Source: JBBQLG01 sp964251665
Lineage (GTDB): Bacteria; Bacteroidota; Bacteroidia; Cytophagales; Spirosomataceae
NCBI GenBank assembly: GCA_964251665.1
Contig: CAXUKO010000002.1
Span: 124,001-188,000, forward strand
DNA: 64,000 nt
Direction of reading: 5' to 3'
This document shows, piece after piece, positions 52,023 to 61,351 of the stretch; the first letter of the stretch is position 1, and every line of letters begins with the position of its first letter. The notes beneath the pieces are model-generated. The model made no database searches and had not been told where the DNA came from. It was given only the letters and a program-made list of their open reading frames with translations. The position numbers and the translations under genes were made by a program.

Positions 52023-55000
52023 ATGTTAGTTAAGCAGGTAAAATTTCTGTTGATGGTGGCGGTGCTTATGTCACTTACCCAGTGCGCCCGCCAATCGGCC
52101 ACTCAGACTGCTGGTCGTTCGGAAGCGGCCAAACCCGGTAACGGCCGACCGCGTCGGACGGAGATTCTCTTTTTGGGTGATAACGGCCATCATAAGCCCG
52201 TTGAGCGGGTTCCTCAGCTCATGGCCGCCTTAGGTGATAAGGGTATCAATATTACCTATACCGATAAGCTCGACGACCTGAACGCCGATAACCTGGCTAA
52301 ATACGACGGGTTGTTGATCTATGCTAACTGGGACAGTATCCCCAAACCGCAGGAAAAGGCGTTGCTCGACTACGTGGCTTCGGGCAAAGGGATCATTCCC
52401 GTGCATTGCGCGTCGTACTGCTTTCGCAACTCCGCCGAATACGTCGATAAAGTGGTAGGCGGTCAATTCTGGCGGCACAAGATGGATACCATTCAGACAC
52501 GCTTCACGCAGGCCAATAACCCAATTACGGCTGGTTTACCGTCATTTAAGGCCTACGATGAAACGTATCTCCACACGCATCTGCAAGCCGATAACAATGT
52601 GCTGGCCGTTCGGGATATTATGCCTGCTCAGGCTTCCGATAAACCAGGGGTTAAGGAAGAGCCCTACACCTGGACGCGGACCTACGGAAAAGGCCGGGTC
52701 TTTTACACGGCTTATGGTCACGACGAGCGTACCTGGAGTCAGCCTGCTTTTCAGCAACTGCTGGAGCGCGGTATTTTATGGTCCGTGGGCGATCAGGTAA
52801 AAAAGCAGCATGACGATCTGAAGCCGCAGGCCTTTACGTATCGTCCGGCTAACCTGCCGAACTACGAAAAACGCCCTGGTGAGCAGCTTGAGCAGGAGCC
52901 ACTATCGCCCGAAGAGTCGATGAAGCACATTCAGGTGCCTGCTGACTTTACGCTCGATCTGTTCGCGCATGAGCCTAATGTGATGCACCCCATCGCTATG
53001 TCGTGGGACGAACGCGGGCGGCTGTATGTACTGATAACTAAAGACTATCCGAACGAACGCAAACCCGAGGGCGGCTCGGATTACATTGTTGTTTGCGAAG
53101 ACACCGATAAGGACGGTAAAGCGGACAAGTTTACCAATTTCGCCGAAGGGCTGAGTATTCCAACGGGGATGGCGTTTGGCAATGGTGGCTTGTATGTATC
53201 GCAGGCACCACACATGCTGTTCCTGAAAGATACCAACGGCGACGGCAAGGCCGATGAGAAAAAGGTTCTCTTCACGGGCTTTGGCACATACGATACCCAT
53301 GCCGGACCCAGCAACCTGCACTATGGTTTCGATAACTGGATTTGGGGCAGCGTTGGCTATTCGGGTTTCAAGGGTAAAGTAGGGGCCGATAGTGTGAAGT
53401 TCAGTCAGGGCTTTTTCCGGTTTAAGCCGGATGGGTCAAAGCTGGAATACATCACGGCTACGTCGAATAACACCTGGGGCATGAGTTTTAACGAAACCGG
53501 CGATGTGTTTGGCTCCACAGCTAATAACTCGCATGGCTGGTATATGGCGATACCGAACCGCTATTACCACGGCGGGGCTCATCTGCGCGAAAACGGTAGC
53601 CGCGGTACAGATACCCATAAAGACATGAAGCCCATCACCGAAAAAGTACGGCAGGTGGACGTGTTTGGTGGGTTTACGGCTGCGTCGGGTCAGAACTTTT
53701 ATACCGCTCGCGCCTTCCCCAGGAAGTACTGGAATGAGGTGGCGTTTGTGTCGGAACCAACGGGCCATATTGTGCACCAGAACCGGATGCGGAAAACGGG
53801 CACTGACTTCGACGATGTCGATGACTTTAATTTACTGGCCGGGGCAGATGAATGGGTCGCTCCCGTGTTTTCTGAAGTTGGACCCGATGGCGCCGTTTGG
53901 ATAGCCGACTGGTATAGCTACATCATTCAGCACAACCCTACGCCCAAAGGGGCAACCAATGGCTCGGGAAATGCTTACGATACACCCCTGCGCGATTTCA
54001 CCCACGGTCGTATCTATCGGGTTGGCTACAAACAGGCACCGGCTTACACGCCCATGGCGCTGAGTAAGGATCGGCCCACCGAGTTGGTTGCTGCGCTGAA
54101 AAACAATAATATGTTCTGGCGCATTACTGCCCAGCGTCTGCTTATCGAGCGGAACAACCGCGATGTGGCGCCACAGTTAGTTGCGCTGGTAAACGACAAA
54201 TCGGTGGACGAGATCGGTATTAATCCGGCCGCTATCCATGCATTGTGGACCTTGCAGGGATTGGGTATGATGGACGATGCCAGCGTTTTACAGGCCACAA
54301 CAGCCGCGTTGACGCATCCCTGTGCGGGTGTTCGTAAAACGGCGGTGCAGGTGCTGCCCCGTACGGCTGCATCAGTCGAAACGCTGTTAAAGGCTGATGC
54401 CCTGAACGACAAAGAACCACTGGTTGCGCTGAACACGCTGCTGGCTTTGTCGGAGATGCCGCAAAGTTCCGTTTCTCAGAAAGCCATCCTGGCCCGGCTC
54501 GAAAAGGCATCCACCAATGAAGTTAACGACCGCTGGATGCCCGAAGCCTTTGCCTGTGTCATGACCGATAAAAATGGTCAGCTAATGAAAGCGTACCTAA
54601 AGCAGGTTGCTGTGAATGAGTCGGCTCAACCAAAGCCCAGGGCAACGTCGGCGATCAGTCAGCCAACTGGCAGCATGAGCAATCATACGCATACGGGTAA
54701 ACAATCGGCTGACAAGCCTGTAACCGGGACATCAGTAACTACGCAAACAGCACAGTTACTCGCAACGGTAGCCAATCAACCGGATTTGCTGGTTGCTGCT
54801 ATTCGGACCACGCCCGAATCACCCGCCGTGCGCGAGGGAGCTAAAATTTCGGTGGATGTAAAGAATGCCGGTGATGTAGCCATTCCTGAAGGCACACCCA
54901 TTCCGTTGTCCATTCGGATCGAAGGCCCTGCGGGAACGCCCGATCAGTCAAAGCTCGATTATGTTAGTGTAACGCATATTTCTGGCATCAAACCCGGAGA

Positions 55001-55871
55001 AACGGTAACGATTAGCAAAGGCAATAATGGCCCCTGGAGTACCGACTTCGGCGTCAACTTTGAGCGGGCGGGTAAGTACACCATAACCGTTATGGTTGAT
55101 CGGGAAAACAAAATTGCGGAGGGGAACGAGCAGAACAATACGGCCACGCATACGCTGACTTACCGGGCTCCGCAAAGCCTGAGTGCGTACGTGCTCGAAC
55201 GCGCCAGCCGCAGTTATGCATCCGTATCACCCATCGATTCGGTTGTTGCCCTGCTTCGGCAGTCGCAGCAACTTGGAGATGTACAGGGTGCTGCTGTGGT
55301 TAAAGGCGTATCCGAAGGCTGGAATGCGAAGCAGAAAGCAACCATCAACGATGTCGATAAAACGTTCCTGGCCAGTCTAAGCGCGTCAGTATCGCCCGAT
55401 AACCGGGAGCGGCTGAGTCGGCTCTATGAAAGCTGGGGAATGACGAAAGCCGAACCGGTTGATCCAAACGTCGAAGTGGTGCGTATGAAAACCGTGCGCG
55501 AGGAGATGCGCTACGACAAAAAGGAGTTTACCGTTACGGCGGGTAAGCCGGTTGAAATCGTACTCGAAAACACCGACGCCATGCAGCATAATCTGGTTGT
55601 TGGCAAGCTAAAGTCGATGGAAATCATTGGCGCAGCCGCCGATAAACTCATAACGGCGAAAGACGGGGCAGAGCGAAATTATGTCCCATCAATCCCACAA
55701 ATTATTGCTGCTACTCCGCTGATTAATCCGGACCAGACCTACCGGTTAAAATTTACGGCTCCGGCACAGCCTGGTGATTACCCGTTCGTTTGTACGTTTC
55801 CCGGACACTGGCGGATCATGAACGGGGTTATGCGGGTGGTAAAAGCCGCTGAGTCTACCGCTACCAAGTAG
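52023..55871 (+). CDS. Giant lipoprotein: ThuA + PVC-type dehydrogenase + HEAT + CARDB + cupredoxin
   Basis: A 1282-residue exported lipoprotein (lipobox LMSLTQCAR). In order: a ThuA-like glutamine-amidotransferase fold (about 40-265, from RRTEILFLGDNGHHKPVERV); a PVC-type beta-propeller dehydrogenase domain (about 295-650, IAMSWDERGRLYVLITKDYP); HEAT-like repeats (about 680-860); a CARDB/adhesion-like beta domain (about 915-1045); and a C-terminal blue-copper cupredoxin. Copper ligands are present as His (MQHNLVV), Cys and His (FVCTFPGHW) and Met (RIMNG). Relatives with a terminal cytochrome or cupredoxin are thought to oxidise carbohydrates and pass electrons to the copper or heme. The ATG at 52023 is preferred to a TTG at 52005. 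It ends the isomerase/oxidoreductase cluster. Confidence 0.9.
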   Translation: MLVKQVKFLLMVAVLMSLTQCARQSATQTAGRSEAAKPGNGRPRRTEILFLGDNGHHKPVERVPQLMAALGDKGINITYTDKLDDLNADNLAKYDGLLIYANWDSIPKPQEKALLDYVASGKGIIPVHCASYCFRNSAEYVDKVVGGQFWRHKMDTIQTRFTQANNPITAGLPSFKAYDETYLHTHLQADNNVLAVRDIMPAQASDKPGVKEEPYTWTRTYGKGRVFYTAYGHDERTWSQPAFQQLLERGILWSVGDQVKKQHDDLKPQAFTYRPANLPNYEKRPGEQLEQEPLSPEESMKHIQVPADFTLDLFAHEPNVMHPIAMSWDERGRLYVLITKDYPNERKPEGGSDYIVVCEDTDKDGKADKFTNFAEGLSIPTGMAFGNGGLYVSQAPHMLFLKDTNGDGKADEKKVLFTGFGTYDTHAGPSNLHYGFDNWIWGSVGYSGFKGKVGADSVKFSQGFFRFKPDGSKLEYITATSNNTWGMSFNETGDVFGSTANNSHGWYMAIPNRYYHGGAHLRENGSRGTDTHKDMKPITEKVRQVDVFGGFTAASGQNFYTARAFPRKYWNEVAFVSEPTGHIVHQNRMRKTGTDFDDVDDFNLLAGADEWVAPVFSEVGPDGAVWIADWYSYIIQHNPTPKGATNGSGNAYDTPLRDFTHGRIYRVGYKQAPAYTPMALSKDRPTELVAALKNNNMFWRITAQRLLIERNNRDVAPQLVALVNDKSVDEIGINPAAIHALWTLQGLGMMDDASVLQATTAALTHPCAGVRKTAVQVLPRTAASVETLLKADALNDKEPLVALNTLLALSEMPQSSVSQKAILARLEKASTNEVNDRWMPEAFACVMTDKNGQLMKAYLKQVAVNESAQPKPRATSAISQPTGSMSNHTHTGKQSADKPVTGTSVTTQTAQLLATVANQPDLLVAAIRTTPESPAVREGAKISVDVKNAGDVAIPEGTPIPLSIRIEGPAGTPDQSKLDYVSVTHISGIKPGETVTISKGNNGPWSTDFGVNFERAGKYTITVMVDRENKIAEGNEQNNTATHTLTYRAPQSLSAYVLERASRSYASVSPIDSVVALLRQSQQLGDVQGAAVVKGVSEGWNAKQKATINDVDKTFLASLSASVSPDNRERLSRLYESWGMTKAEPVDPNVEVVRMKTVREEMRYDKKEFTVTAGKPVEIVLENTDAMQHNLVVGKLKSMEIIGAAADKLITAKDGAERNYVPSIPQIIAATPLINPDQTYRLKFTAPAQPGDYPFVCTFPGHWRIMNGVMRVVKAAESTATK

Positions 55872-55893
55872 CCCGGCAAGCGTACTTAATCAG

Positions 55894-55928
55894 GCAAAAA
55901 GCCCGTTCTTCTGAAACGGGCTTTTTGC
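55894..55928. terminator. Bidirectional terminator
   Basis: GCAAAAAGCCCGTT pairs with AACGGGCTTTTTGC between the giant lipoprotein and the convergent Lys/Ala-rich gene. Confidence 0.9.
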
Positions 55929-55955
55929 TTACTGTTGGGTAGACGTTTACGCATC

Positions 55956-56471
55956 TTAGCTTACCGAAGAACCGCCTGACTTGCTATCGTCAGCAGATGT
56001 AGCTGCTTCGGGTACTGCTTTAGGGGCTGGGGTCCGGGTAACGGCTGGCTTGGGAGCCGGTGCCGATTTACCCGTTGCGGCTACCGGTTTCGGAGCCAAT
56101 GGTTTGGGGGCTACTTTCGCTGCTTCGAGCAGCGTATCAGCTGCTTCAGCCAAGGTATTGGTTGCTTTTTTGGACGTTAACGCGGCCGCCCGCTGAGCAC
56201 TCTTCAGTGACTTTTCAGCGTTTTTTTTTAGCTTTTTGGCGTCCTTTTTTGCCTTTTTATCAAGTTTTTTTTCACTCTTGGGAGCAGCCTTGGCCGATTT
56301 AGCCGCTTTCTTTTCTTCTTTCTTAACCAGCTTAGTTAATTTGCTCGCCAGTTTTTCAGCAGTTTTGGCAACTACTTTTTTTGCTTTTTGAGATTGGGCT
56401 CCTAGTTCACTCAGTTTCGTTTCAATCGAAGTGATAAGGTCGTTGGTGAGGGCTTTCTTCTTGGCTTTCAT
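55956..56471 (-). CDS. Lys/Ala-rich histone-H1-like protein
   Basis: A 171-residue very basic, low-complexity protein. The middle is a Lys/Ala helix (KKEEKKAAKSAKAAPKSEKK) and the C-terminus is Pro/Ala-rich and acidic at the end (SADDSKSGGSSVS). The composition is like bacterial histone H1 homologs and nucleoid-associated tails. It probably binds nucleic acid non-specifically; no enzyme motif is seen. Low complexity makes homology uncertain. Confidence 0.65.
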   Translation of the reverse strand: MKAKKKALTNDLITSIETKLSELGAQSQKAKKVVAKTAEKLASKLTKLVKKEEKKAAKSAKAAPKSEKKLDKKAKKDAKKLKKNAEKSLKSAQRAAALTSKKATNTLAEAADTLLEAAKVAPKPLAPKPVAATGKSAPAPKPAVTRTPAPKAVPEAATSADDSKSGGSSVS

Positions 56472-56535
56472 GTGTTTTAAAGTGATATGTAGTAGACAAA
56501 AAAATCTACAAAGAACTAACTAAAAAAGCTCATAT

Positions 56536-57084
56536 TTACAAGCCTAATGTTAAGTTTTTGTTATGCTTTTCGAGAAAATGCCAGCAAACAACGCCTGCAC
56601 TAACGGCAACATTCAGCGAATGTTTCGTGCCAAACTGGGGGATTTCAAGCGTTAAATCAGCGTGTGTAAGTACCGCTTCATGAACTCCTGTCACTTCATT
56701 ACCCAACACAAACGCATACTTTTTGTTGGGTTCAGGCTGAAAGTTATGCAGCATAACGCTTCCCTCGGCCTGTTCCAGCCCGGCTATGGTCCAGCCTTCG
56801 GCCTGTAATCTTTGGGTTAGGGATACGACATCGGCGACGTGCTCCCAGGTTACCGACTCAGTGGCACCGAGCGCCGTCTTGGTGATGTCGCGGTGGGGGG
56901 GCGTGCCGGTAATGCCGCACAGGTAGATTTTTTCGGCCCGGAAGGCGTCGGCTGTGCGGAACACCGAGCCGACATTGTTTAAACTGCGTATGTCATCCAG
57001 AATCAGGCAGTAGGGGAATTTAGGTACATCTTTAAACTCGTCCACCGACAGGCGGTTAAGCTCGTCCATTGTTCGTTTACGCAT
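56536..57084 (-). CDS. SpoU/TrmH family RNA 2'-O-methyltransferase
   Basis: A 182-residue SPOUT methyltransferase that transfers a methyl group from SAM to a ribose of tRNA or rRNA. Motif 1 is visible in DDIRSLNNVGSVFRTADAF, motif 2 in YAFVLGNEVTGVHEAVL, and motif 3 in IPQFGTKHSLNVAVSAGVVC. The knot is complete. The specific target is not deducible. The start is the ATG at 57084 (MRKRTMDELNRL); the 13-codon extension above it looks spurious. It diverges from the lipoprotein gene at 57180. Confidence 0.9.
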   Translation of the reverse strand: MRKRTMDELNRLSVDEFKDVPKFPYCLILDDIRSLNNVGSVFRTADAFRAEKIYLCGITGTPPHRDITKTALGATESVTWEHVADVVSLTQRLQAEGWTIAGLEQAEGSVMLHNFQPEPNKKYAFVLGNEVTGVHEAVLTHADLTLEIPQFGTKHSLNVAVSAGVVCWHFLEKHNKNLTLGL

Positions 57085-57179
57085 TGGATTTATTATGAAA
57101 TTAAGACAATCAGGGCTGACCATGTCAACTGGCAGAAAGATTGGATAGTTTCGCGGGTTAATCCGTCTGAAGCATTCGC

Positions 57180-58145
57180 ATGAAAAACATTCTCGTCTTT
57201 ATTACTGCCAGTGGTATAGCGCTGGTTATGTCCTGCCAGACCGCTACCAAGGTGAAAACGTCGGAGCCGATGACAGCGCGGACCGCTCCCCGCACGGCCC
57301 CGGTGAAGTTCCTGTTTGATGCCACAAAGGCCGAAACAGCCGGAAATGCCGACTGGGTACTGGATGCTGACAACGGTACGCCACAGCGCATTCCTACGCC
57401 GGCTGCATCAGGAATCACCCCATCGACGCCCGAAACCTACTGGACGGGCGGCCTGTCGTCCTGGGGCATTGCCTTAGTGAAACTTGGCCATTCGGTCGAA
57501 ACCCTGCCCGCCAAAACGGCCATTACGTATGGAGGAGCGGGGGTGCAGGACCTGTCGCACTATCAGGTGTTCGTCATCGACGAGCCAAATACGAAATTTA
57601 CGGCGGCCGAGAAAACAGCTATTCTCACCTTTGTAAAGAACGGGGGCGGTTTGTTCATGATTTCGGACCATGATATCTCTGACCGGAATAATGATGGTTT
57701 CGACTCGCCCGCCGTCTGGAACGACCTCATGACAACCAACTCGGTGCAGATGAATCCGTTTGGCTTTTCGGTCGATAAAACGAATATTTCCGAAACCAGC
57801 ACCAACATCGCTGCCTCCAGTACGAGTCCGGTATTGGGTGGGTCGCAGGGGGCGGTCACCCAGTTGAAGTTCTCGAACGGAGCGACACTGACCTTATCGC
57901 CGACAGCGAACGCATCAGTGAAAGGTCTCATCTGGCGCACGGCCACTACGAAAGGCGGTACTACGGGTGTGATGTGCGCGTCGTCGGTATTCGGTCAGGG
58001 GCGGGTGGTGGTGATAACCGATAGTTCACCCGCCGATGACGGCACTGGTAACCCATCGGACCGGCTTTTTCCCGGCTGGACTGAAATCGGCAGTCATTCA
58101 AAATTACACCTGAATGCGTCGCTCTGGCTGGCGAAGTTGCAATAG
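57180..58145 (+). CDS. Lipoprotein with a glutaminase-like (DUF4350/ThuA-like) domain
   Basis: A 321-residue lipoprotein (lipobox IALVMSCQT) with a class I glutamine amidotransferase-like alpha/beta fold: VFVIDEPNTKFTAAEKTAIL and FVKNGGGLFMISDHDISDRN (G-G-G-L nucleophile-type loop, but with no Cys). The C-terminal part is beta-rich (GQGRVVVITDSSPADDGTGN). This build is common among Bacteroidota surface proteins. Activity is unknown. It is convergent with the FGE-like gene. Confidence 0.72.
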   Translation: MKNILVFITASGIALVMSCQTATKVKTSEPMTARTAPRTAPVKFLFDATKAETAGNADWVLDADNGTPQRIPTPAASGITPSTPETYWTGGLSSWGIALVKLGHSVETLPAKTAITYGGAGVQDLSHYQVFVIDEPNTKFTAAEKTAILTFVKNGGGLFMISDHDISDRNNDGFDSPAVWNDLMTTNSVQMNPFGFSVDKTNISETSTNIAASSTSPVLGGSQGAVTQLKFSNGATLTLSPTANASVKGLIWRTATTKGGTTGVMCASSVFGQGRVVVITDSSPADDGTGNPSDRLFPGWTEIGSHSKLHLNASLWLAKLQ

Positions 58146-58178
58146 GGGGTAGGAGCGACGGTAAGGAGTCTGATGTGT

Positions 58179-59141
58179 TTATAAATCTTTTGTACAGCGG
58201 AAACCCACGTGCATTAGGGCTGTCTCTGGCGCGGAAAATGAGCGGCCCGACACCCGGTAGCCGTGACACCAGCCCGATTCACACAGAAACGAGCCGCCCC
58301 GTTGCACTTTCTCTATCGGGTGATTGGATAATTGGCTGTTTAGCAGGTCGCCGTAGGACTGCCGCCAGTCGGCGCACCACTGCCAGACGTTACCGGTCAT
58401 GTCGGTTAGACCGAGGGGTGTTTTGCCGTAATGGCCTACGGGTGAAGTCAGGTGAAAGCCGTCGGTTACGGCATCTTTTTCGGGGAAAATGCCATTCCAA
58501 GTGTTGGCTAAATACCTGCCCTGCCTGTCCTGCAACGCGTCGCCGAATGGGTATCGGGTTCGGCTGTTTATGGCGTTGCGGGCCGCATGTTCCCACTCAA
58601 ACTCTGATGGTAGTCGCTTACCTGCCCAAGCGGCATAGGCCGTAGCGTCGTTCCAGGATACTTGCGTAACGGGGTGATTATCGGGCGCTTTGCCCATATC
58701 GGCTACGTCGGCACGCCTACCCTGCGGGTATTCCCAGTTCGCCCCCGTTTTGAGTACCCATTCGCTTGTTTGTTCATCGAAAACGCTTCCATCGCCGAAG
58801 GTTTCAGCTTCGGTCTGATAGTGGTTTACCCTGACAAACGCTCGGAATTCAGCTACGGTTACCGGGTGCTCATCCATAAAAAACGGCTTGATCTCGGCCC
58901 AGAACAGGGGCTTTTCCCAAGCCTGCCCGTCATCAGCCCCAATTTGCGTCAGGCCGCCCGGCACAAAGACCATGCCTGCCGGTGTGTTGTTGGGAACTTT
59001 GGCATCAGGTGAGACTTGGGCTGGCTTATCAGCATAAATGGTGACGGTTGGGGTAAAGGAATAGCCCGGTGGACTGGATTGGCAGGCGGATAGGGTGCCA
59101 ACGAATAGGGGAAATAGTAGCCGGTTTTTTGAAGAGAGCAT
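58179..59141 (-). CDS. Formylglycine-generating enzyme (SUMF1/EgtB-type), lipoprotein
   Basis: A 320-residue protein with a lipobox (FVGTLSACQS) and the FGE-sulfatase fold: GMVFVPGGLTQIGADDGQAW, HPVTQVSWNDATAYAAWAGK, LPSEFEWEHAARNA, DMTGNVWQWCADW and GGSFLCESGWCHGYR. The last segment has the two cysteines (C-x4-C) at the position of the copper-binding, catalytic Cys pair of SUMF1. It should therefore be a true formylglycine-generating enzyme and not only a fold relative. No sulfatase gene is in the window. Confidence 0.82.
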   Translation of the reverse strand: MLSSKNRLLFPLFVGTLSACQSSPPGYSFTPTVTIYADKPAQVSPDAKVPNNTPAGMVFVPGGLTQIGADDGQAWEKPLFWAEIKPFFMDEHPVTVAEFRAFVRVNHYQTEAETFGDGSVFDEQTSEWVLKTGANWEYPQGRRADVADMGKAPDNHPVTQVSWNDATAYAAWAGKRLPSEFEWEHAARNAINSRTRYPFGDALQDRQGRYLANTWNGIFPEKDAVTDGFHLTSPVGHYGKTPLGLTDMTGNVWQWCADWRQSYGDLLNSQLSNHPIEKVQRGGSFLCESGWCHGYRVSGRSFSAPETALMHVGFRCTKDL

Positions 59142-59243
59142 AGTTGAATGGACAGGTAAGCGGATAAACAGACTTGACTTAAGCGACTTGGTTGAGTCTA
59201 TGCTGCTTAGTTAGTTATACTGGCTGAATCGGGTAATGCTGCG

Positions 59244-59314
59244 TTAAGACGCATACTTGCGTCTGCTGTGCGGTAGCTAAGAGCCTAGCCTGGAGACGCA
59301 AGTATGCGTCTTAA
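59244..59314. repeat. Perfect 21-bp inverted repeat, BIME-like
   Basis: Arms 59244-59264 and 59294-59314 are perfect reverse complements with a 29-nt spacer. Each arm is itself palindromic (AGACGCA-TACT-TGCGTCT), so two head-to-head hairpins are present, the same build as 5042-5113. It lies between the FGE gene and the end of the next minus-strand gene. Confidence 0.92.
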
Positions 59315-59327
59315 TACGGCATCACCC

Positions 59328-61340
59328 TTAATGTATAGAACGCATCACCTCACACTTTTCAAAGCTTTCTCCAGACCATACCAGCCATTTACCATTGAAT
59401 TTACTGAACGCACCGAAACGTAGTAGTCCAACGAACTCCTGATTCTTGTAGTTGAATTCAATACTAACTCTGGAACGAGTCTTTGTCAGATCTACTTTAC
59501 TAGTACCATCAGGACGAGCCAAGTGGGTCATACGGCTATATACTACCAATGGCCAGTTGGTAATACCACGTTCGTCCAAACATTCCCGATACTGATCAAA
59601 CCGTCTAGCCGAGAGTTCATCGGTTTCTACATCTTCATCAGGATGCATACAGCGCAGCCAAGTGGCCTTATCATTTGTTTTCAGGCATTTGAGCAACAAC
59701 ATTGCCAGTTCTTCGGGCGTATTGGCTCCCAGCCGACTGGCAGTAACGATGGGCTTGAAGACTGGGTCGTCTGATACCTGATTTGTCGCTTTCAGAAAGT
59801 TGCGGTAATCTTTGTCGAAAGTAGGGTTCGTATAAAAGTTATGCACAACATTGTCTTCATCGATTAAGGCCTTTTCATTATCTGATGGTCGTATAGCACA
59901 TAAATCTTTTACCGGAAAGTCAATATCACTCTGACCCAACCCTATTACACATCTAATTTCTCCCTGATGACCCGTACTGGACTTTTTATACTCCCCGTAA
60001 ACAAGATAGCAGGGCTGCCTGTCAAAAATATAATAAGCTATCTGTATTTTTAATCCTCCTGCAAGCTGCGCCTGAATGTAGTCGAGCAGACTTTGTAAAC
60101 GATTGGTTTCAAGCATTACTCTTTTTAGAGTGGCCTTTTGTGTAACGGACACGTTACTCCACGGAATCCAGTTGAAACCACAGCCATTAACTGCTTTCGC
60201 CGATACTGTCGTTGCTGGATTAGTCGGCAAGGGCAGTTGTAAAAGTTCGCCTACTGGTTGATTTATCTCCGGTTTGGGGTCGAAGGAATCGGTGGTGCTG
60301 GCAGCAGCAAATTCGTTGATCAAAAACGATAAATGCAATGTTCCGCTAAAATCGTGATGACTCACCAGAACGGTGTAGAGCGTAATCACTTCGCCTGCCT
60401 TTGATTCCTTCTCCAGCGTTTTGATAACTATTTCCTGAATTGGCATCCAAAGGGTCTCACCGGCTACGTCAACCAACAATTCGTGTTTGTAGAGTTTGGT
60501 GCGATTGTCGGCGAAAGCGTCGAAGTTCGTATGACGTAAGGCGTAGTCGAAACTTTTATCCCAGCGGTCTGTAGTCAGCGGACGGTACTGGCCCTTGGAT
60601 TTTCCCAGAATCCTAACCTTTTCGCAACGGCTAAAGGTATTGCCTGTCTTCCCATGACCTCGTTCGTAATCGGCCGCATACCGGCGTTCGGCCTGTAAGA
60701 GCTGTGCCGCATCACGCACGGGATAATCAGCATCCCAGTGGCCACCGAGGTGCGGCTCGCCGGATTGAAGAGCAGTCGTTGCCGTCTGGGTAGGCAGTGT
60801 AGCCGAAATAGACGGATTGGTCGGCTGACTGGCCGGTTGGGTATCGCTGTAAACCGTGAGCGTGTGTGGCTCGACATCGACCAGTAGCCGGGGTTCCGCC
60901 CAGTTCAGATGCCATGTCCTGCCCCCTTCGTTGAGTACATATTCTTTGTCGCCAAACATCCCTTTCTGCCTGACAAAGGTGAAGCCGTTTTGCTCAATGG
61001 CTTTCTTTATACCGGCGATCCAGACTTTATTGTCGGACGTGAAAGAAACGCGCCGACTATTGTCTTTCATGACCCAGTAACTGGCCGTAAATTCGGTGAA
61101 CATCGGGTTTGGGTGCGGCCTGATGTACTTGTACTGGGTTCCCTCAAACCCATTGTTTTTGCCCTTCTGCGGACCTTTATATGTATAATTTTCCTGATTT
61201 ACCCGACTGCCCAGACAGTATTGATCCGGGCAGTCGGCCAGTTGTTGCAGGTCGGCGATGGTCAGCGTATGAGGTATTTGGGTGTAGCCACATCGACTAA
61301 TCAAAACCAGCAAAAGGAGTAGATAAATGGACGGCTTCAT
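59328..61340 (-). CDS. Large secreted hypothetical protein
   Basis: A 670-residue exported protein (signal peptide MKPSIYLLLLLVLISRCGYT; a Cys near residue 17 could alternatively be a lipobox). There is no membrane segment in the mature part. The N-terminal third contains a repeated aromatic/Gly pattern (PNPMFTEFTASYWVMKDNSR) and a Thr/Pro-rich linker near residues 170-195. The remainder is alpha/beta with no known motif. It is adjacent to the interrupted OmpA-like gene, suggesting a shared envelope role. I do not recognise a family. Confidence 0.7.
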   Translation of the reverse strand: MKPSIYLLLLLVLISRCGYTQIPHTLTIADLQQLADCPDQYCLGSRVNQENYTYKGPQKGKNNGFEGTQYKYIRPHPNPMFTEFTASYWVMKDNSRRVSFTSDNKVWIAGIKKAIEQNGFTFVRQKGMFGDKEYVLNEGGRTWHLNWAEPRLLVDVEPHTLTVYSDTQPASQPTNPSISATLPTQTATTALQSGEPHLGGHWDADYPVRDAAQLLQAERRYAADYERGHGKTGNTFSRCEKVRILGKSKGQYRPLTTDRWDKSFDYALRHTNFDAFADNRTKLYKHELLVDVAGETLWMPIQEIVIKTLEKESKAGEVITLYTVLVSHHDFSGTLHLSFLINEFAAASTTDSFDPKPEINQPVGELLQLPLPTNPATTVSAKAVNGCGFNWIPWSNVSVTQKATLKRVMLETNRLQSLLDYIQAQLAGGLKIQIAYYIFDRQPCYLVYGEYKKSSTGHQGEIRCVIGLGQSDIDFPVKDLCAIRPSDNEKALIDEDNVVHNFYTNPTFDKDYRNFLKATNQVSDDPVFKPIVTASRLGANTPEELAMLLLKCLKTNDKATWLRCMHPDEDVETDELSARRFDQYRECLDERGITNWPLVVYSRMTHLARPDGTSKVDLTKTRSRVSIEFNYKNQEFVGLLRFGAFSKFNGKWLVWSGESFEKCEVMRSIH

Positions 61341-61351
61341 GTCTGGTTGCG

